From Oscarella lobularis (taxonomy: Eukaryota > Porifera > Homoscleromorpha > Homosclerophorida > Oscarellidae): a DNA stretch of 64,000 nt. Shown piece by piece: positions 21,725-34,200 of the stretch; position 1 is the stretch's first letter, and each line of letters opens with the position of its first letter. The notes below the pieces were generated by a model. That model did not search any database. It was not told the origin of the DNA and worked only from the letters and a program-made list of their open reading frames with translations. Location: positions 1,860,001-1,924,000 of the forward strand of contig NC_089176.1 of assembly GCF_947507565.1 (NCBI RefSeq). The letters run 5' to 3'. The translations under genes were made by a program, and so were the position numbers.

Positions 21725-24700
21725 ATGCGGATCAAACGCAAAGCGGAATACGAAGGGACTCGGAAAGTAAGAACTGGAAAGGAGGAAAACGCCGGCGAGG
21801 ACGTCGCCGAGGCAACGGTAGCGGAGGCGACGTTTGCGTCAGCGCGGGTCGATCCCTGGGTCGATCCAGAACGTTTTCAAGTGCAAGCATTGAAAGACAC
21901 AGAGGTACAAATCGAATCCATCAATTAATTAATTAATTTCGCGCCACGTGGTATTTAGCTGGAGAATGCTTACCTCTCTTTGCTGAGAACCATTCATTTG
22001 TGGCTTGGATTAGAAGGCGCTCAGCTGAAACAAGCCACAGCGCAGTCACATGACTATATCCAAAAGGTAAGAAAAGTATTGATACGGTAGTACACTATTC
22101 TTTATGAACACTTAGGTTTTTTCTGTTCCTGATGGAAAACACGAGGATTGGCTAAGACAGATACGAGACATCAAGGTAATAACTAAAAAGACTTTTCTAA
22201 TAATAACTAAAGTCTTCAGATTCCTAAACAATGCATTCACGTATCAGTAATCGAAGGAAGAGATCTTCCGGTTCGAGATGAAGATGGTATTAAAGAACTG
22301 CCTGCCTTTTTAGAAGTAGAATTGTTTTTGCTATGTAGGCTTGAGTGATCCGTATTGTGTTCTGGGCTTGATAAAACTACAACCTGAAATGATGGACGGA
22401 AGATCGAAGACCAAGCATCTTCAAGATTTAGTGGAAGACGAAACGAAGCTAAAATCTACTACAATTATCTACAATTCACTTAATCCCAATTGGAATGAAG
22501 AATTTGAGTTGTACTAAAAATATAGAAAGCAGCCTCCTCAGAGTGGCAATTTAATAATTTAGAGAAATTGACGATCTGAACACAGATTGCCTGCAAATTG
22601 ACATTTGGTATGACCACCAGTAGAACAAATATGAGACTTTCTATATTTGATTAGGGATTCTGATCCGGAAAAAACTGAGACACTAAAAGATCTTTCTCAC
22701 ATTCACGGCTTTGCCGGTTTTAGAAGGTATGAGAGCAAGTTGTTTAGGCTACGTAGACACAAAGTATCTATATTATAGATTCGTTCACCAAGTGGCTCAG
22801 ACGGCTGTGTACGGAGCGCAAGACGATTTCATGGGAAGAGTATACGTTCCTCTGACGGTGAAACCGCGTCAGTGACACGCGCCCAGCCTCTCAGCTCTTT
22901 AATTCTTCAGGAAGTGTTTCCTGATGGGTGGGAAGGCTGGAAACCCGTAATGAACAGATACCAAAAGCTGAAGAATGGAAGACTGCATTTAAGAATTCAA
23001 TTCAAGTTTCAAAAAGAGGCAAGGAGACGAACGAAAAAGTCAATCGATTAATTTTTATTTAGACATTTGTTCGAGGACACGATCCGCTGACTGAGCACTT
23101 GAACATCAAGAGGCAGTTTGTCCAATATGAAGCGAATCTTTTCAGAAAAGTTTTTCTACGGAAAACAGTCATTACATGCATTATTTTCTTTTTTCACGAA
23201 GACCGAAAGAGAAGGCAAACTCTGGAACGGACAGCTCTCATCAATTGCATCGAATCTACTTAAACAGCATTTCGTGCGAAACGGAGTCACGAGTCTACAG
23301 AAGGCTGCAATGTAAAATTGATTTTAATTATTGATTAGCTTATATTTTCGTCGTCTAGTGATTGGCTGATAAGTTGTGAGTACAATACAAAATTTGGAGT
23401 GGACAGTCAATACATTCTTCAATCATTGACTGAACTGGACAACCAATGGGGAAAAGTCTCAGAGCCCAGCAACTTCTCAGATGCCAACGTAGGCTCGTAG
23501 GTATATACGTGAAAGCGTCTTGTAAATTCTTTCAAAGGTAAAAGAGATTGTGTCTGCAATCAAATCTTATCAGGACTGGTGCGCCGCCGTTCTGTCAAAG
23601 CTACGCGATGTGTATCCTGCAACGCAAACTGGATTACAGAAGAGCCTTGCCATTCTTCTTCAGTGAGAAGCCAAACTCTAATTATTTATTTTATTCCGTT
23701 TTTGTTTTTAATTAAGGTGTTATCAGAAAACGTTCGATTTGTCGGTGATGCGAAAGCGCTGTCCACTTAGACGCTTCAAAGAGTCTATCTACGCAATTCT
23801 TGTGGTATTTTAATTACGTAACGTGTGATGAATAGGTTAATTAATAATCTCTTATTAGACTTCTACCAAGATCTGGTTTGAGAGACAAGTAGCCTTATCC
23901 GAACCTCAAATTCAAGTAAGACACATAGAGCGAATAGCCATTATTTAGCCTTCTTTGTCAGTCTGATCATGACGCTGCTAAGACGGCCGTTTTGGCTGAC
24001 TTGGTTTTGAAATGTGTCGATGATTTGCTTCTTGCCAAGCAGGTGTACTCTCTTTCTTTCCAAGAGTGCGTCTTTACGTTAATTAATGCACAACATTGTT
24101 CACACTTTTTTCTATTATCTAGTGTTGCAATTGATTACTTGACCGTCACCTTTCAGCACATTGATTCTTTAGTAAACTTGTCACGTTTTCATATCCTCAT
24201 TTTTCAGATTCTCTTCCAGCTTGCACCACTCATTCAAACTCAAATGAACGCAAACAATGCGCTACTGAAAACAGTGGATCTACCCAGCAGCAAGTTTTCA
24301 GACGTCGCCGCTGCTACCTTTCAAATTTACATAAAAGTAAAGCAATTTTTCCAATTTGAAAGCGATTTTCCACCAGAGTACGTATCAATACCAACAACGA
24401 ATTGTTTTTCTACATACTCTTTTAAAGGGTTTCTAGAGGAATTCGATTATTTAAAATGCACGCATGGTTTAGACCACTTGTCTATAGCTGGCTTGAACTG
24501 GCGTACCAAAAAGCGCAAGAAAGAATTAACAGAGCTTTGGAACTAGATCACGTAGATTGGATAAAATAGTCAATGACATTGACGTCACAATATTTTACCA
24601 GGTTTCCGTGGCTGCTCTAAGTGACAGCGTCAAACACTCAAGTTCAGCCGTTGACACAGCCAATCTGCTCTTTCAAGTGCTCCCTTCCCAGTATTGCGAT

Positions 24701-26754
24701 ACTTGTAAACGTACGTTTACTTTGCGTCGTTTAGATGCGAGTGTCGTGGGAGCAGCTAAACTGGCCCGAACCTACGGTCGCCTATGGTTTCGCTATCAAA
24801 TTGGCTGAGGTACAGTATGGACTCTAGGATAAGAGTGGGTATAAATGAGTTTTGTTTTTCAGTACATTTGTTCCTCTGCTATGTATTATGCCAATAGAGT
24901 GCACGAGATCCTAAAACAAAAGTCCTATTATAATCAATCACCGGAATTTGACGTCACAGAAAAAGTACACGATGGTAATAAAAATTTCGAATCTTATATT
25001 GAAATGTAGCTCTGCGTGACATTGAATGACATTGATTACGTGCAAAAGGCATTGAAACCTCTTCCAGAAGCTTTTGACTGGGATAAAGTGACGTTGAGTC
25101 TCGAGGCGGAAATGGGACTGAATGCTGCAAAACAGAGCCAACGAACTCTCCACGCGCTTCTCCCTAGTTCAGATGAAAATATAAGCAATCAAATTGCTGT
25201 AATAGTAGAAAAAATTGGAGAACGAGTAAGTCCATAGATTAAGGAATTGGCTAGTCTCAGATCTCTTCTCTTCTTTTGTAAAAGATGACTGTGGAAATAT
25301 CTAATTATGCTGGACAAATAATCAAATGTCCTCCAAGAATGACCGTTGAAGACGTATGCCGGTAGTTCGTAGTCTATATCGCCTGACCGAAGCCTTTCTT
25401 ACTATAGTCGATCAAAGGACTGATGGCCTACTTGCAAACTAATCTGCAGTCACTCAACAACTGGCTTCTACCTAGCGTTTTTACGCAGTAAGTAGAACTC
25501 GCTTGCGCACCTAAATAGATAGCGTTCGTCTTTTTTTAGGGTTCTACTGCCCATCTACAATCTCTGCATCTCCGCGCTGTTTCGCATCGTTCACAACAGA
25601 TTCGATGCAAGCAGTTCATAAATAATCTCTTTATTTATTTATTATATACACGTATATTTGATTTAGCTGGTGCCTTCTATTTATCGACGAATTGTGCATG
25701 CATTGAAGGTATTTAATATATTATTTGAATTTAGAATAACACTAATCAAGCAGATTCTCTGGAGTTTTTTCAACGATTGTGGACAAGGTCTCAGTGACGA
25801 GAGCATGCAAACCGACACCTACAGGGTACATCATATATGTACACTCATCAACAGGAGATCAAAATAAAATTACCGCAGGCCATTATGTCTTTGGCTGAGA
25901 AGAGGCAAGCAGAATCGCCTAATTTGATTTCCCAATATTTAGAAGAGTTGAACCGAGACATGGCCAAAGTCGAAGTGAGACATCGAAAATAGTTGCCTCT
26001 TTACTTATTAGTCTGGATTGTAGTCAGTGAATCGCGGCTTTCTGACTGTTCAAGTTGCTTACATTAGGCCTAGAACAGCACTCTGCGTCAAAATTCTAAA
26101 TACGAGGAATATCCCTGCGTTAGACCCGAATGGTACACATGAGGAACGTTTGAGTAATATTTTTTGTTACTTTATGTTTCAAGGCATGTCAGATCCCTAT
26201 GTTCAATTTCAACCGTTTCCGGCTAGTGCGTTTTCCGGCAAATCAATACGCCAGCAAACCAAGGTGCAAACAAAAACTCTGACCGCGATATTCGATGAAA
26301 CTTTCTACATGTGAGTGGCATAAGAGGTGTCTCGTAATGACAAAAGGCTCTTTAGTTCTGCGTCAGTCAAGGCTTTTTCCGACTTCAATCCTGTCCTGGT
26401 TTTTCACGTTTATGACTGGAATCGCATTACTAAGGATGATCTTGCTGGAGAAACTATTTTGCCTCTGTCATCAGTTCCGCATTTGACGTCAGAGGCTGAA
26501 GTGGATGGCTTGAAGCAGACGACGATGTCACTTTGGCTTCCTCCTCCAGAGCCAAAAGGTGGATTATTTCGTATTATTGAAAGTAGAAAGTGGGATAATG
26601 AAGCAGTCGATTTTGTCAAGGTGAGAAAAAAGTTGAGAAAATATTTGCTATAGGAACAGATCACTTATATAATCATTTTCACGCGCTTTATTTAATTAAT
26701 TAGGGTGTTTTCACAGAAATTGAAAGGCACGCCAAAAAAATTACGCCAATCTAA
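21725..26754 (+). CDS. Munc13-4/BAIAP3-like exocytosis regulator (C2-MUN-C2)
   Basis: The exon series encodes C2, MUN (MHD1 and MHD2) and a second C2, the layout of Munc13-4 and BAIAP3, which prime vesicle fusion by acting on syntaxin. Start MRIKRKAEYEG (21725). C2A: IHVSVIEGRDLPVRDEDG, SDPYCVLGL, LNPNWNEEFEL, IDIW and DSDPEKTE, so the calcium-binding Asp loops are present. MUN region: IDWLISCEYN, LDNQWGKV, MHAWFRPLVYSWLELA (about 24457), MRVSWEQLNWPEPTVAYG, KGLMAYLQTNLQSLNNWLLP, ILWSFFNDCGQGLS. C2B: LCVKILNTRNIPALDPNG, MSDPYVQFQPF, FHVYDWNRITKDDLAGE. The last exon (26704-26754) adds GVFTEIERHAKKITPI and the stop. Paralogous 5' copies lie at 26811 and 44224. It is not a neuronal Munc13-1 type, as the C1 domain and long N-terminus are absent. 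Confidence 0.88.
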
Positions 26755-26810
26755 TATGCGAATTAGTCTCTAGCGCGCGTTACAGAAAAGAAATCCTGTT
26801 TCGCTTTTTT

Positions 26811-27216
26811 GCATTCCACGGTGACGTCGCCCAAGTCGTCCAGAGCTGTCCAGAGCCGAACGTAAGCGTCTAAATCGCGCGCTGCGACCAATTCGCGCGC
26901 TAATTATGAATCGGCGACAGTGCATGAGCGAAAGGCCCGAAGACGTCTCCCCATCGCTTGTCATTGGACATCGCACGCTAGCGACGTCGCAGAGTCGCGA
27001 AGAAATGAATAAACGGTACGATACGCGCAGAAGAGCTCGTTCCCCCGATCGCGCGCTCGTGACGTCATCGTGGAACATCTGGCTCTACAGGAGCCACGAA
27101 CTTGATGACGGCTTTTCGAGAGTTTTACGCTCGATCTAAGCGAAGCGCAGGTGAAACGAAGAGCGGAACGCGAAGCGAAAGTGAGTGTATGCGAAAGCGC
27201 GGAAGCCTTAATTAAT
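26811..27216 (+). pseudogene. Orphan promoter and first exon of a Munc13-like paralog
   Basis: 406 bp that match 44224-44630 with about four substitutions and one single-base indel. It holds a CRE-like site, an ATG at 27105 and a 76-bp first exon (MTAFREFYARSKR start) ending at a good donor at 27181. No second exon follows; the sequence passes into a repeat. It is therefore a stranded 5' end directly behind the intact Munc13-like gene. Confidence 0.85.
27060..27067 (+). promoter_or_regulatory. CRE-like site (TGACGTCA)
   Basis: Perfect octamer 38 bp before the orphan exon's ATG, at the same relative place as 44474-44481. Confidence 0.55.
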
Positions 27217-27219
27217 AAA

Positions 27220-27818
27220 TGCTTTACAGTATTCATAAGCTATAGGTCAATGGAAATTGCATAGGATTACGTGATTTTTTCGCTGTCAAAGCATAGATAT
27301 AAAATGGTATATCTACTGCCCGAGTCACAACTCGGAAGTCGGAATAATTGGACTCCGCCCCCGACTGTGCCCGAGTCACGACTCCGACTCGGCCCCCGAC
27401 TCGGCCCCCGACTCAGTCCGAGTCACGGCCCGAGTCACGACTTAGACTCGGTCCCCCAACTCGGCCCTGACTCGGCCCCCACAACTCACCGAATCACGCA
27501 CAGAGATAGACAATAGATTGGCGTTTGAAATTATTTAAATTCTTGCAAAATGAATTCCACGTGGATAAGAAAAGCATGCCACCCGCGGCGGCGACACCCC
27601 GCGGCCCTCCACACCGGCTCTCCTCCGCGGCCGCATAGCGTAATGGGCCCACTTAGTTGAACGATGAAAAAAGCTTTATAGGCGCTCATCATGCCAACTT
27701 GATATAAAGACATTCAAATCAAACGATACAGCAGCCAGTTCCTTAGTTAATGCTTTACAGTATTCATAAGCTATAGGTCAATGGAAATTGCATAGGATTA
27801 CGTGATTTTTTCGCTGTC
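27220..27818. repeat. 68-bp direct repeat bracketing 463 bp
   Basis: 27220-27287 and 27751-27818 are identical by eye (tgctttacagtattcataag start, tttttcgctgtc end). The enclosed segment has a GACTCGG-rich block and a GC-rich stretch near 27575-27640, and no supported gene. It could be a short non-autonomous element with terminal direct repeats or a slippage duplication; the ends do not show the TG...CA of a normal LTR. Confidence 0.8.
27318..27485. repeat. Degenerate CCCGACTCGG repeat block
   Basis: Imperfect tandem units of cgagtcacgactc and cggcccccgactcgg type. Low-complexity DNA; the open frame across it is repeat-derived and was not called as a gene. Confidence 0.75.
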
Positions 27819-28296
27819 CATCCAAGCTTGGAGTTAGGTCCCTGGTGGACACCCTGGGTGGACATAGACTGGTGGACATGGTGGACATAGAGTCTCCTGG
27901 AGATCCCGGATTTATAAACGTTGGCCGAACTCCTTCAGATAGACGAAATCGTGTACTTGCTGGCGGCGTTTCTGTCGTCGATTGGAAGCAGAAGCAGGAT
28001 GTCAGCCATCTTCTGCCAAATACGTGCCGTCGCCCGCGCGAGTTCCTTCAAACGCGATCCGCGCTTCAAAGTTCATGCCGTTTCTGTTCTTGTCGCATTG
28101 CCGCTACGCTTAGAGAAGCCTAGATGACGTGCCAACGTAAAAAAACAAAAAGCTGGGACACGTTTTGAGGTAGAAGAACGACGTGTGCCGTAACCTTAGC
28201 GATTGTTTTGATTCGTGACTCGGTCGCAGGTGTGACCACACATACGATAAAATTTGCGTATCGAGAGCGAGGTCAGCATACGCACCGCGATCGATC
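27819..28296 (+). other. Upstream region of the polyketide synthase
   Basis: About 480 bp. It opens with an imperfect tandem array of ggtggacat units (about 27841-27892). No TATA box stands out. It presumably contains the synthase promoter and 5' UTR. Confidence 0.5.
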
Positions 28297-31200
28297 ATGT
28301 CGAGAACATCCCAAAAGAAAGACGACGAAGATATTGCCATAATAGGCATCGGATGCCGTTTTCCCGGAAACGTCAACGACGTCCAAACCTTTTGGAAAAT
28401 GCTCGTCGACGCGACCGATTGCACGTCCGAAGTGCCTCAAGATCCGAGTCGATTTGACTTGATGAACGACTATTATCATCCCACGCCTCGAACCGAAGGC
28501 AAAATCTGCGCTCGACGCGGCGGCTACGTCGACTCGAAAAATTTTCGCAAATTCGATCGACAATTCTTTCGGATGCCGCCCGCCGAGGCAAATCATCTCG
28601 ATCCTCAAATTCGTATGCTTCTGGAAGGGACGTGGGAGGCGCTTGAAGATGCCGGAATGCCGCCGAGTCGCCTTCGCGGCACGACGACCGGCGTCTACAT
28701 CGGTCTCATGAATAACGACTACACCGTCAAGCCGGACACCCTGATTAATGCCTATACAAATTCGGGCACGGACGCGAGCATGGCTTCGAATCGGCTTTCA
28801 TATGAATTTGACTTTCGCGGACCGAGCTACACTATCGATACGGCCTGCTCGTCGTCGCTCTACGCCATTCATCACGCGTGTGAAGGAATTCGGCACGGCG
28901 ACTGTGACATGGCGGTGGCCGGCGGCGCCAATGTTGTCCTGCTTCCCGTCACGAGTATTGGCCTTTCGCAAGCGCAAATGATTTCGCCCGACGGCAGGTG
29001 CAAGACTTTTGATGCTTCGGCGAACGGCTATTCGCGAGGCGAAGGAGCCGGCGTCGTCGTGCTAAAATCACTTCGAAAAGCGCTTGAATGCAAAGATTCG
29101 ATATATGCCGTCATCAAAGGCGGAGCGATGAGCAACGACGGGAAGACGTACGGCGTCTCGCAGCCGAGCTCCGACGCTCAGATCGATTTGCTCGGCAAAG
29201 CGTGTCGTAACGCAGGAGTCAAGCCAGAGATGATCTCTTACGTCGAAGCCCACGGAACCGGCACGAAAGCCGGAGATGCGGCAGAAGCCAATGCACTGGG
29301 GGTGGCGATTGGTAAAAAGCGTGCCGCATCAAACGCACCGCCGCTAGTTGTAGGCTCCGTCAAATCGAATATCGGTCACACGGAAGGTGCCGCAGGAGTA
29401 GCGGGTGTAATCAAAGCGGCTCTAATTCTCGCTAAACGAAAAATCCCCCCTTCTATTCATTTTCGAGTTCCTAATCCAAGCATTCCGTTTGAAGCGTTAC
29501 ACGTCCAAGTGTGTACGAATGTCACCGATTTGCCTACCAATGCTTACGTTGGTTGCAGTTCGTTCGGCTTTGGGGGCGCCAATGCTCACGTTATCTTACA
29601 AGAATCTCCCATTGCTCGCCACTTGGCAGACGAAAAAGGCGGCGACGGCATCACGACGGACCAAGTTGATGCTCAGACGACTGCTAAACAATCGCATCGT
29701 CTTCTTCTTCTTTCTGCCTCGACGCACGCAGGTCTGAAAGATCAGGCGAGAAATTGGATCAATTTTCTAGAAGAAAAACCCTCTTACTTGTTTTCGAGCA
29801 TTCTCTATTCGGCCGCTTGTCGTTTTCAGCACCACCGTCATAGACTTGCTCTCGTTGTTAGAAATCGTCAGGAAGCGGTCCAACTTCTGACTGATTACAT
29901 AGAAGACAAGAAGAGTTCCGAGAACCTTTTGACGGGAAACGACGCAGAAGAGATGAGAACCGTTCCTCTTGTGTTTGCCTTCTCCGGAATGGGAACGCAA
30001 TGGTGGGCTATGGGACGCCAGCTGCTGGACGAATATCCAAAGTTTTGCGCCGTGATAAAAGTATGACGCAGATAAATCAATAGAGATAAAAATGTATTTT
30101 TTTGTTTGCAGGAGATTGACGAACATCTTCGCTCTGTCGGAGCGACGTGGTCGCTATTCGATGTGTTGACATCGTCAGAAGAAAATTCAATGATACACCG
30201 TACAGGTGGAGGAACACGCATGAACACATGGACTGTAGTATCTCTATCAGCTCTCTCTAGAAATTTCCCAACCCTGCATCTTTGCCATCGAAGTAGCAAT
30301 TGTCGAAGTTCTACGAGAATTCGGCGTCAGTCCGACGGCCGTCGTGGGCCACAGCGTCGGCGAAGTCGCCACAGCTTACACAGCCGGCCTACTGACGCTG
30401 AAACAAGCGTCAGCGATAATATACCATCGCGGTAGGCTCTTGGAAAAAACGAGCGGTCGCGGCGGCATGCTCGCCGTTCTCGGAGATGCCAACGAGGCTC
30501 TTAAATTACTTCCCAAAAATTTGATCGCGACGAGCAGTCGTCGCTGGATAAAGGATTTCGATGAGACGGTGGCAGGGACTAACGGTAAATGCGCCGTTCT
30601 AGACGTCGCCGCTATCAACAGTTCTCGTCAAATCGTCTTGTCTGGCGACGAAGGGGCTCTCAAGGCAGCGGCGACGGCTTTGAGTGATAACGACGAAATT
30701 CGAACGATTCTACTCAAAGTCAACAACGCCTTTCACAGCTACCAGCAATCGTCTCTTCAAGCGGAAGTAATAGACTGCCTAGAGAAAGTAGAAAGGACGA
30801 GCGGAGTAAATGGTGCTGTGACGACGATTCCCATGGTTTCGTCCGTGACAGCCGAGTACGTCGATAGCGAAATCGTTGGCAAGGCGTCGTACTGGTGGGC
30901 GAATATTCGTCAAACCGTTCGCTTTCAAGATGCGGTGAAAGTTCTCCTCGAGAAGGGCTACACGAATTTCGTAGAAATAGGGGCGCACAGCGTTTTGATT
31001 CCGGCCATCAAGGACATTCTGTCCGCTGAGAACCTGACTTCCCAATCGTCAGTTATTTCAACGCTGAAAAGACCGAGAGACATTAGAGCGCCGTCCAGTG
31101 ACGAAACAGCGAGTCTGCTTCGATGCATAGCTAAACTTCACGTCATGGGAGCGAAAATCGATTTCAGCTCCATGTATCCTCAGGAAAGCCATCAGTTCGT

Positions 31201-34200
31201 ACCGCTTCCTCGCTATCCGTGGCAAAGAGAAGAGTGCTGGTTCTCAGCCAACGAAGCCGCTGTCGATCTCGTGCATCCTCTACTAGGAGAACGTCAAGCG
31301 AGCATCGCTGAAATCGTCGGCGACGACAGTGAGACAGACACGATCATATGGAAGTGCGAGTACAGTTCGTTTACTTTGCCGTGGCTGAAAGACCACGCGA
31401 TTGTCGACGTGATAGCTCCCGCTGCCGCCTACGTAGAGACGGGTCTCGCGGCGGCACGATCAATCTTCGGCGATGCCGCCAACTTCTGTCTGACAAACGT
31501 GGCCGTGAAAAAATTCATGTTCACGCCAAATAGCTCGGCCGACGTTCGAGTTCTAGCCGAGAAATTGGGACAGAAAGAGTATCGGCTTAGTATTCACAGC
31601 AGTAAAGCGACGGCCTCTTCTGGATGGCAAACCCATGCCACCATGACCATTCTTCAACCTAATGATGAACAAGCCAAAGAAGATTCATTTGAGAATCTAG
31701 CATCCCTAAAGAAACGATTTCCTATCGTAGTTAGGACGTCAAAGGAAGACATTTACAATTCCGGCGACGAAGGAGACTCGTACAAGTTCGGCCCGTCGTT
31801 TCGTGTGTGCCAGTGGGCGGCACTGTCTCATGAAATGAACGAAATATTGGTTCGCGCGACGGTGACTGAAGAAATACGCCACGAGCTGCATCGGTACATA
31901 ATACATCCAGCATTCTTGGACGGTTGTTTTCAAGCGTACTTGTTGAGCTCGAGGACAAAATTCGATCAGCCGACCGACGTAGATGGAAGCAAGCCTACAG
32001 TTCTAGTGCCAACGTCTCTAAGCAGCTGCGAGGTTTATGGAGAAATTCCGTCAGACGTATTTATTCATTTGAAGGAATACGATAATTCAGACGGACATAA
32101 CTGTGCGGACGTAAGTCTCATGAGTGCAGATGACGGTCGTGTTGCCCTGAAAATCAACAAAGTGACATTTAGTAGTATATCTTCATCTGGTGACGATAAC
32201 AAGCCCCATTTCTGGACATTGAAATGGGAGTCTGAGAGAAGCGAGAAAACTGTGGACGATAACGAGGACGATAGTGCACCAGCGAACGCCGTTTGCATTA
32301 TGTGGTTTAGCGAGAGTCAAAAGACGGCATTGGAGCATCTTCTTCACGAATTCAAAGAGCGAAACATTCAAGCAGACGTCCGTTTTATGACGGACGAGAA
32401 GAACGAAAGCGAATCCTTTTCCTCATATACGGACATAGTGATGCTTCTAATGGACATATCGGAAAGCAACGTATTTGAAACTACGAAAAAGGACGACTTC
32501 CTAGACGCTGCTTTTGCGTCTCCACTGGCTTATATCAAAACGCTTCAAAATCACGGCTCCTCGTGGGAAAAAGAAGCGCATTTGCGCCACTGGCTTGTCA
32601 CCCAAAACGGTCAGGCCGTCTTCGACGGCGAAATCGCTAATCCTGGCCAAACGACAGTTGCTGGGTGCATTCTTTCTCTTGCCCACGAGTTGCCAGACTC
32701 GAAAAACTTCTGGGTTGACCTAGAAAGCGCCGATACCTCAACGTCCAGCGTATGGCAAGCATTTGTTGACTACTTCCTGAATTTTGATCCCGGAGAAAAT
32801 GAGGTGGCGTTGCGACGTGGCACTGATAACGATTCATTTGCTCCCGTCTTTCCACGTCTAACTGAAATGAATCCAGATGCCATTGCTTCTCACGTTTCTG
32901 ATGCCCACTGGACAGTGGCGTATTCGTCGAAAACGAAACGACCAATATTAACAGCAGTCGACCATCCTGACACCCGTCATCCTGTGATAGTTAAAGTAAC
33001 CTGTTTCGGTCCTCTTTCAAGAACGTCGTCTGGAGAATTTCCAGGAGCGTGGGTCATCGGTGCAGTGACGTCTTGTCCTGACGCGAGTTTCGAATTGGGA
33101 GATACCGTATTGGGTCTCTCCGATATGATATCCAGCACCGTTAGCGTTCCCTTGAGCCTGGCAGTCAAGGTTCCAGAAGAAATGACTCTATCTAACGCCG
33201 AAATTGTCAATGCCGTGCAAGAACTGCTTGTTCCTTACATTACGTTTACCGTCGCCTCTCCGCTAGCTGTCGGCGACACGGTTCTTGCGTTGGCGAATCC
33301 AAGCGATAGCTCGCAGAAAAAAGAACTGACTGCTCTATCAAAACTCCTCCACTGGCTGAAAGTTCGCTTCATTGTCGTTCACAACTCAGCGAAGTTAAGC
33401 GAAAATGACATTGACGCGTGCACTCCTCAAGATCTAGCGAGTATTTTGGTGGACAAGAAGCTAGCCAGTGGAGTCGTCTTTCTCAATGAAGTAGAAATCA
33501 CTGAAGCAGACAAGGTGCTTCAGCACCTGAAATCGTTTGGAAGTTGCGTCTTTTACAGCAGAGCACAACTTCGTCGGTTTGTCAAATCAGCCAAAACCGA
33601 CAGAAGTCTTGCTAATTTCTTTCCTATGATGACGACGCAGGACCTGTTCGACGAACAGCACCGCGGACTCGTCGGAAGGTCGCTCGTACAACTGTTAGAG
33701 CGACTACGCAGAGAAACGAATGGGAAGAGGAAAGTGGAAGCTAAGCATCTGCGCGACTTGCTCGCTCCTTCGGCAGCAGATTCACTGCACACTTTCTTGG
33801 CTGACTCAGAACCAATCAACCTGACTCTTCCTTTTGAAAACTCATTTACGGCTCGCCTCAATGATAGCTATCTCATCACGGGCGGACTTAAAGGATTGGG
33901 GTTGTCGCTAGCAAAGTGGCTCGTCGATCGCGGTGCAAAGCATCTGCACCTTCTCGGTCGCAGTCCTCCTGGCGCCGAAGAAGCTGTTCAGATAGAGGAG
34001 CTTCGAGAGATGTCTCGGATCGATATCTGGCAAGTGGACATATCTAGTGAAGATGCAATCGAAGGCGTCTTTCAAGAAATTTCACAAATAACCTCTTCAA
34101 ATCTTGCTGGTATATTCCACTGTGCAGCCGTCTATCACGATTCCTTGCTCTTTACCGTGGAGAAAGACCAACTAGAAAAAGTCATGCTACCCAAGGCGTA

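Noticed and set aside
27271-27516. Open frame rich in PRLGP repeats
   Set aside because: Entirely composed of the GACTCGG simple repeat.
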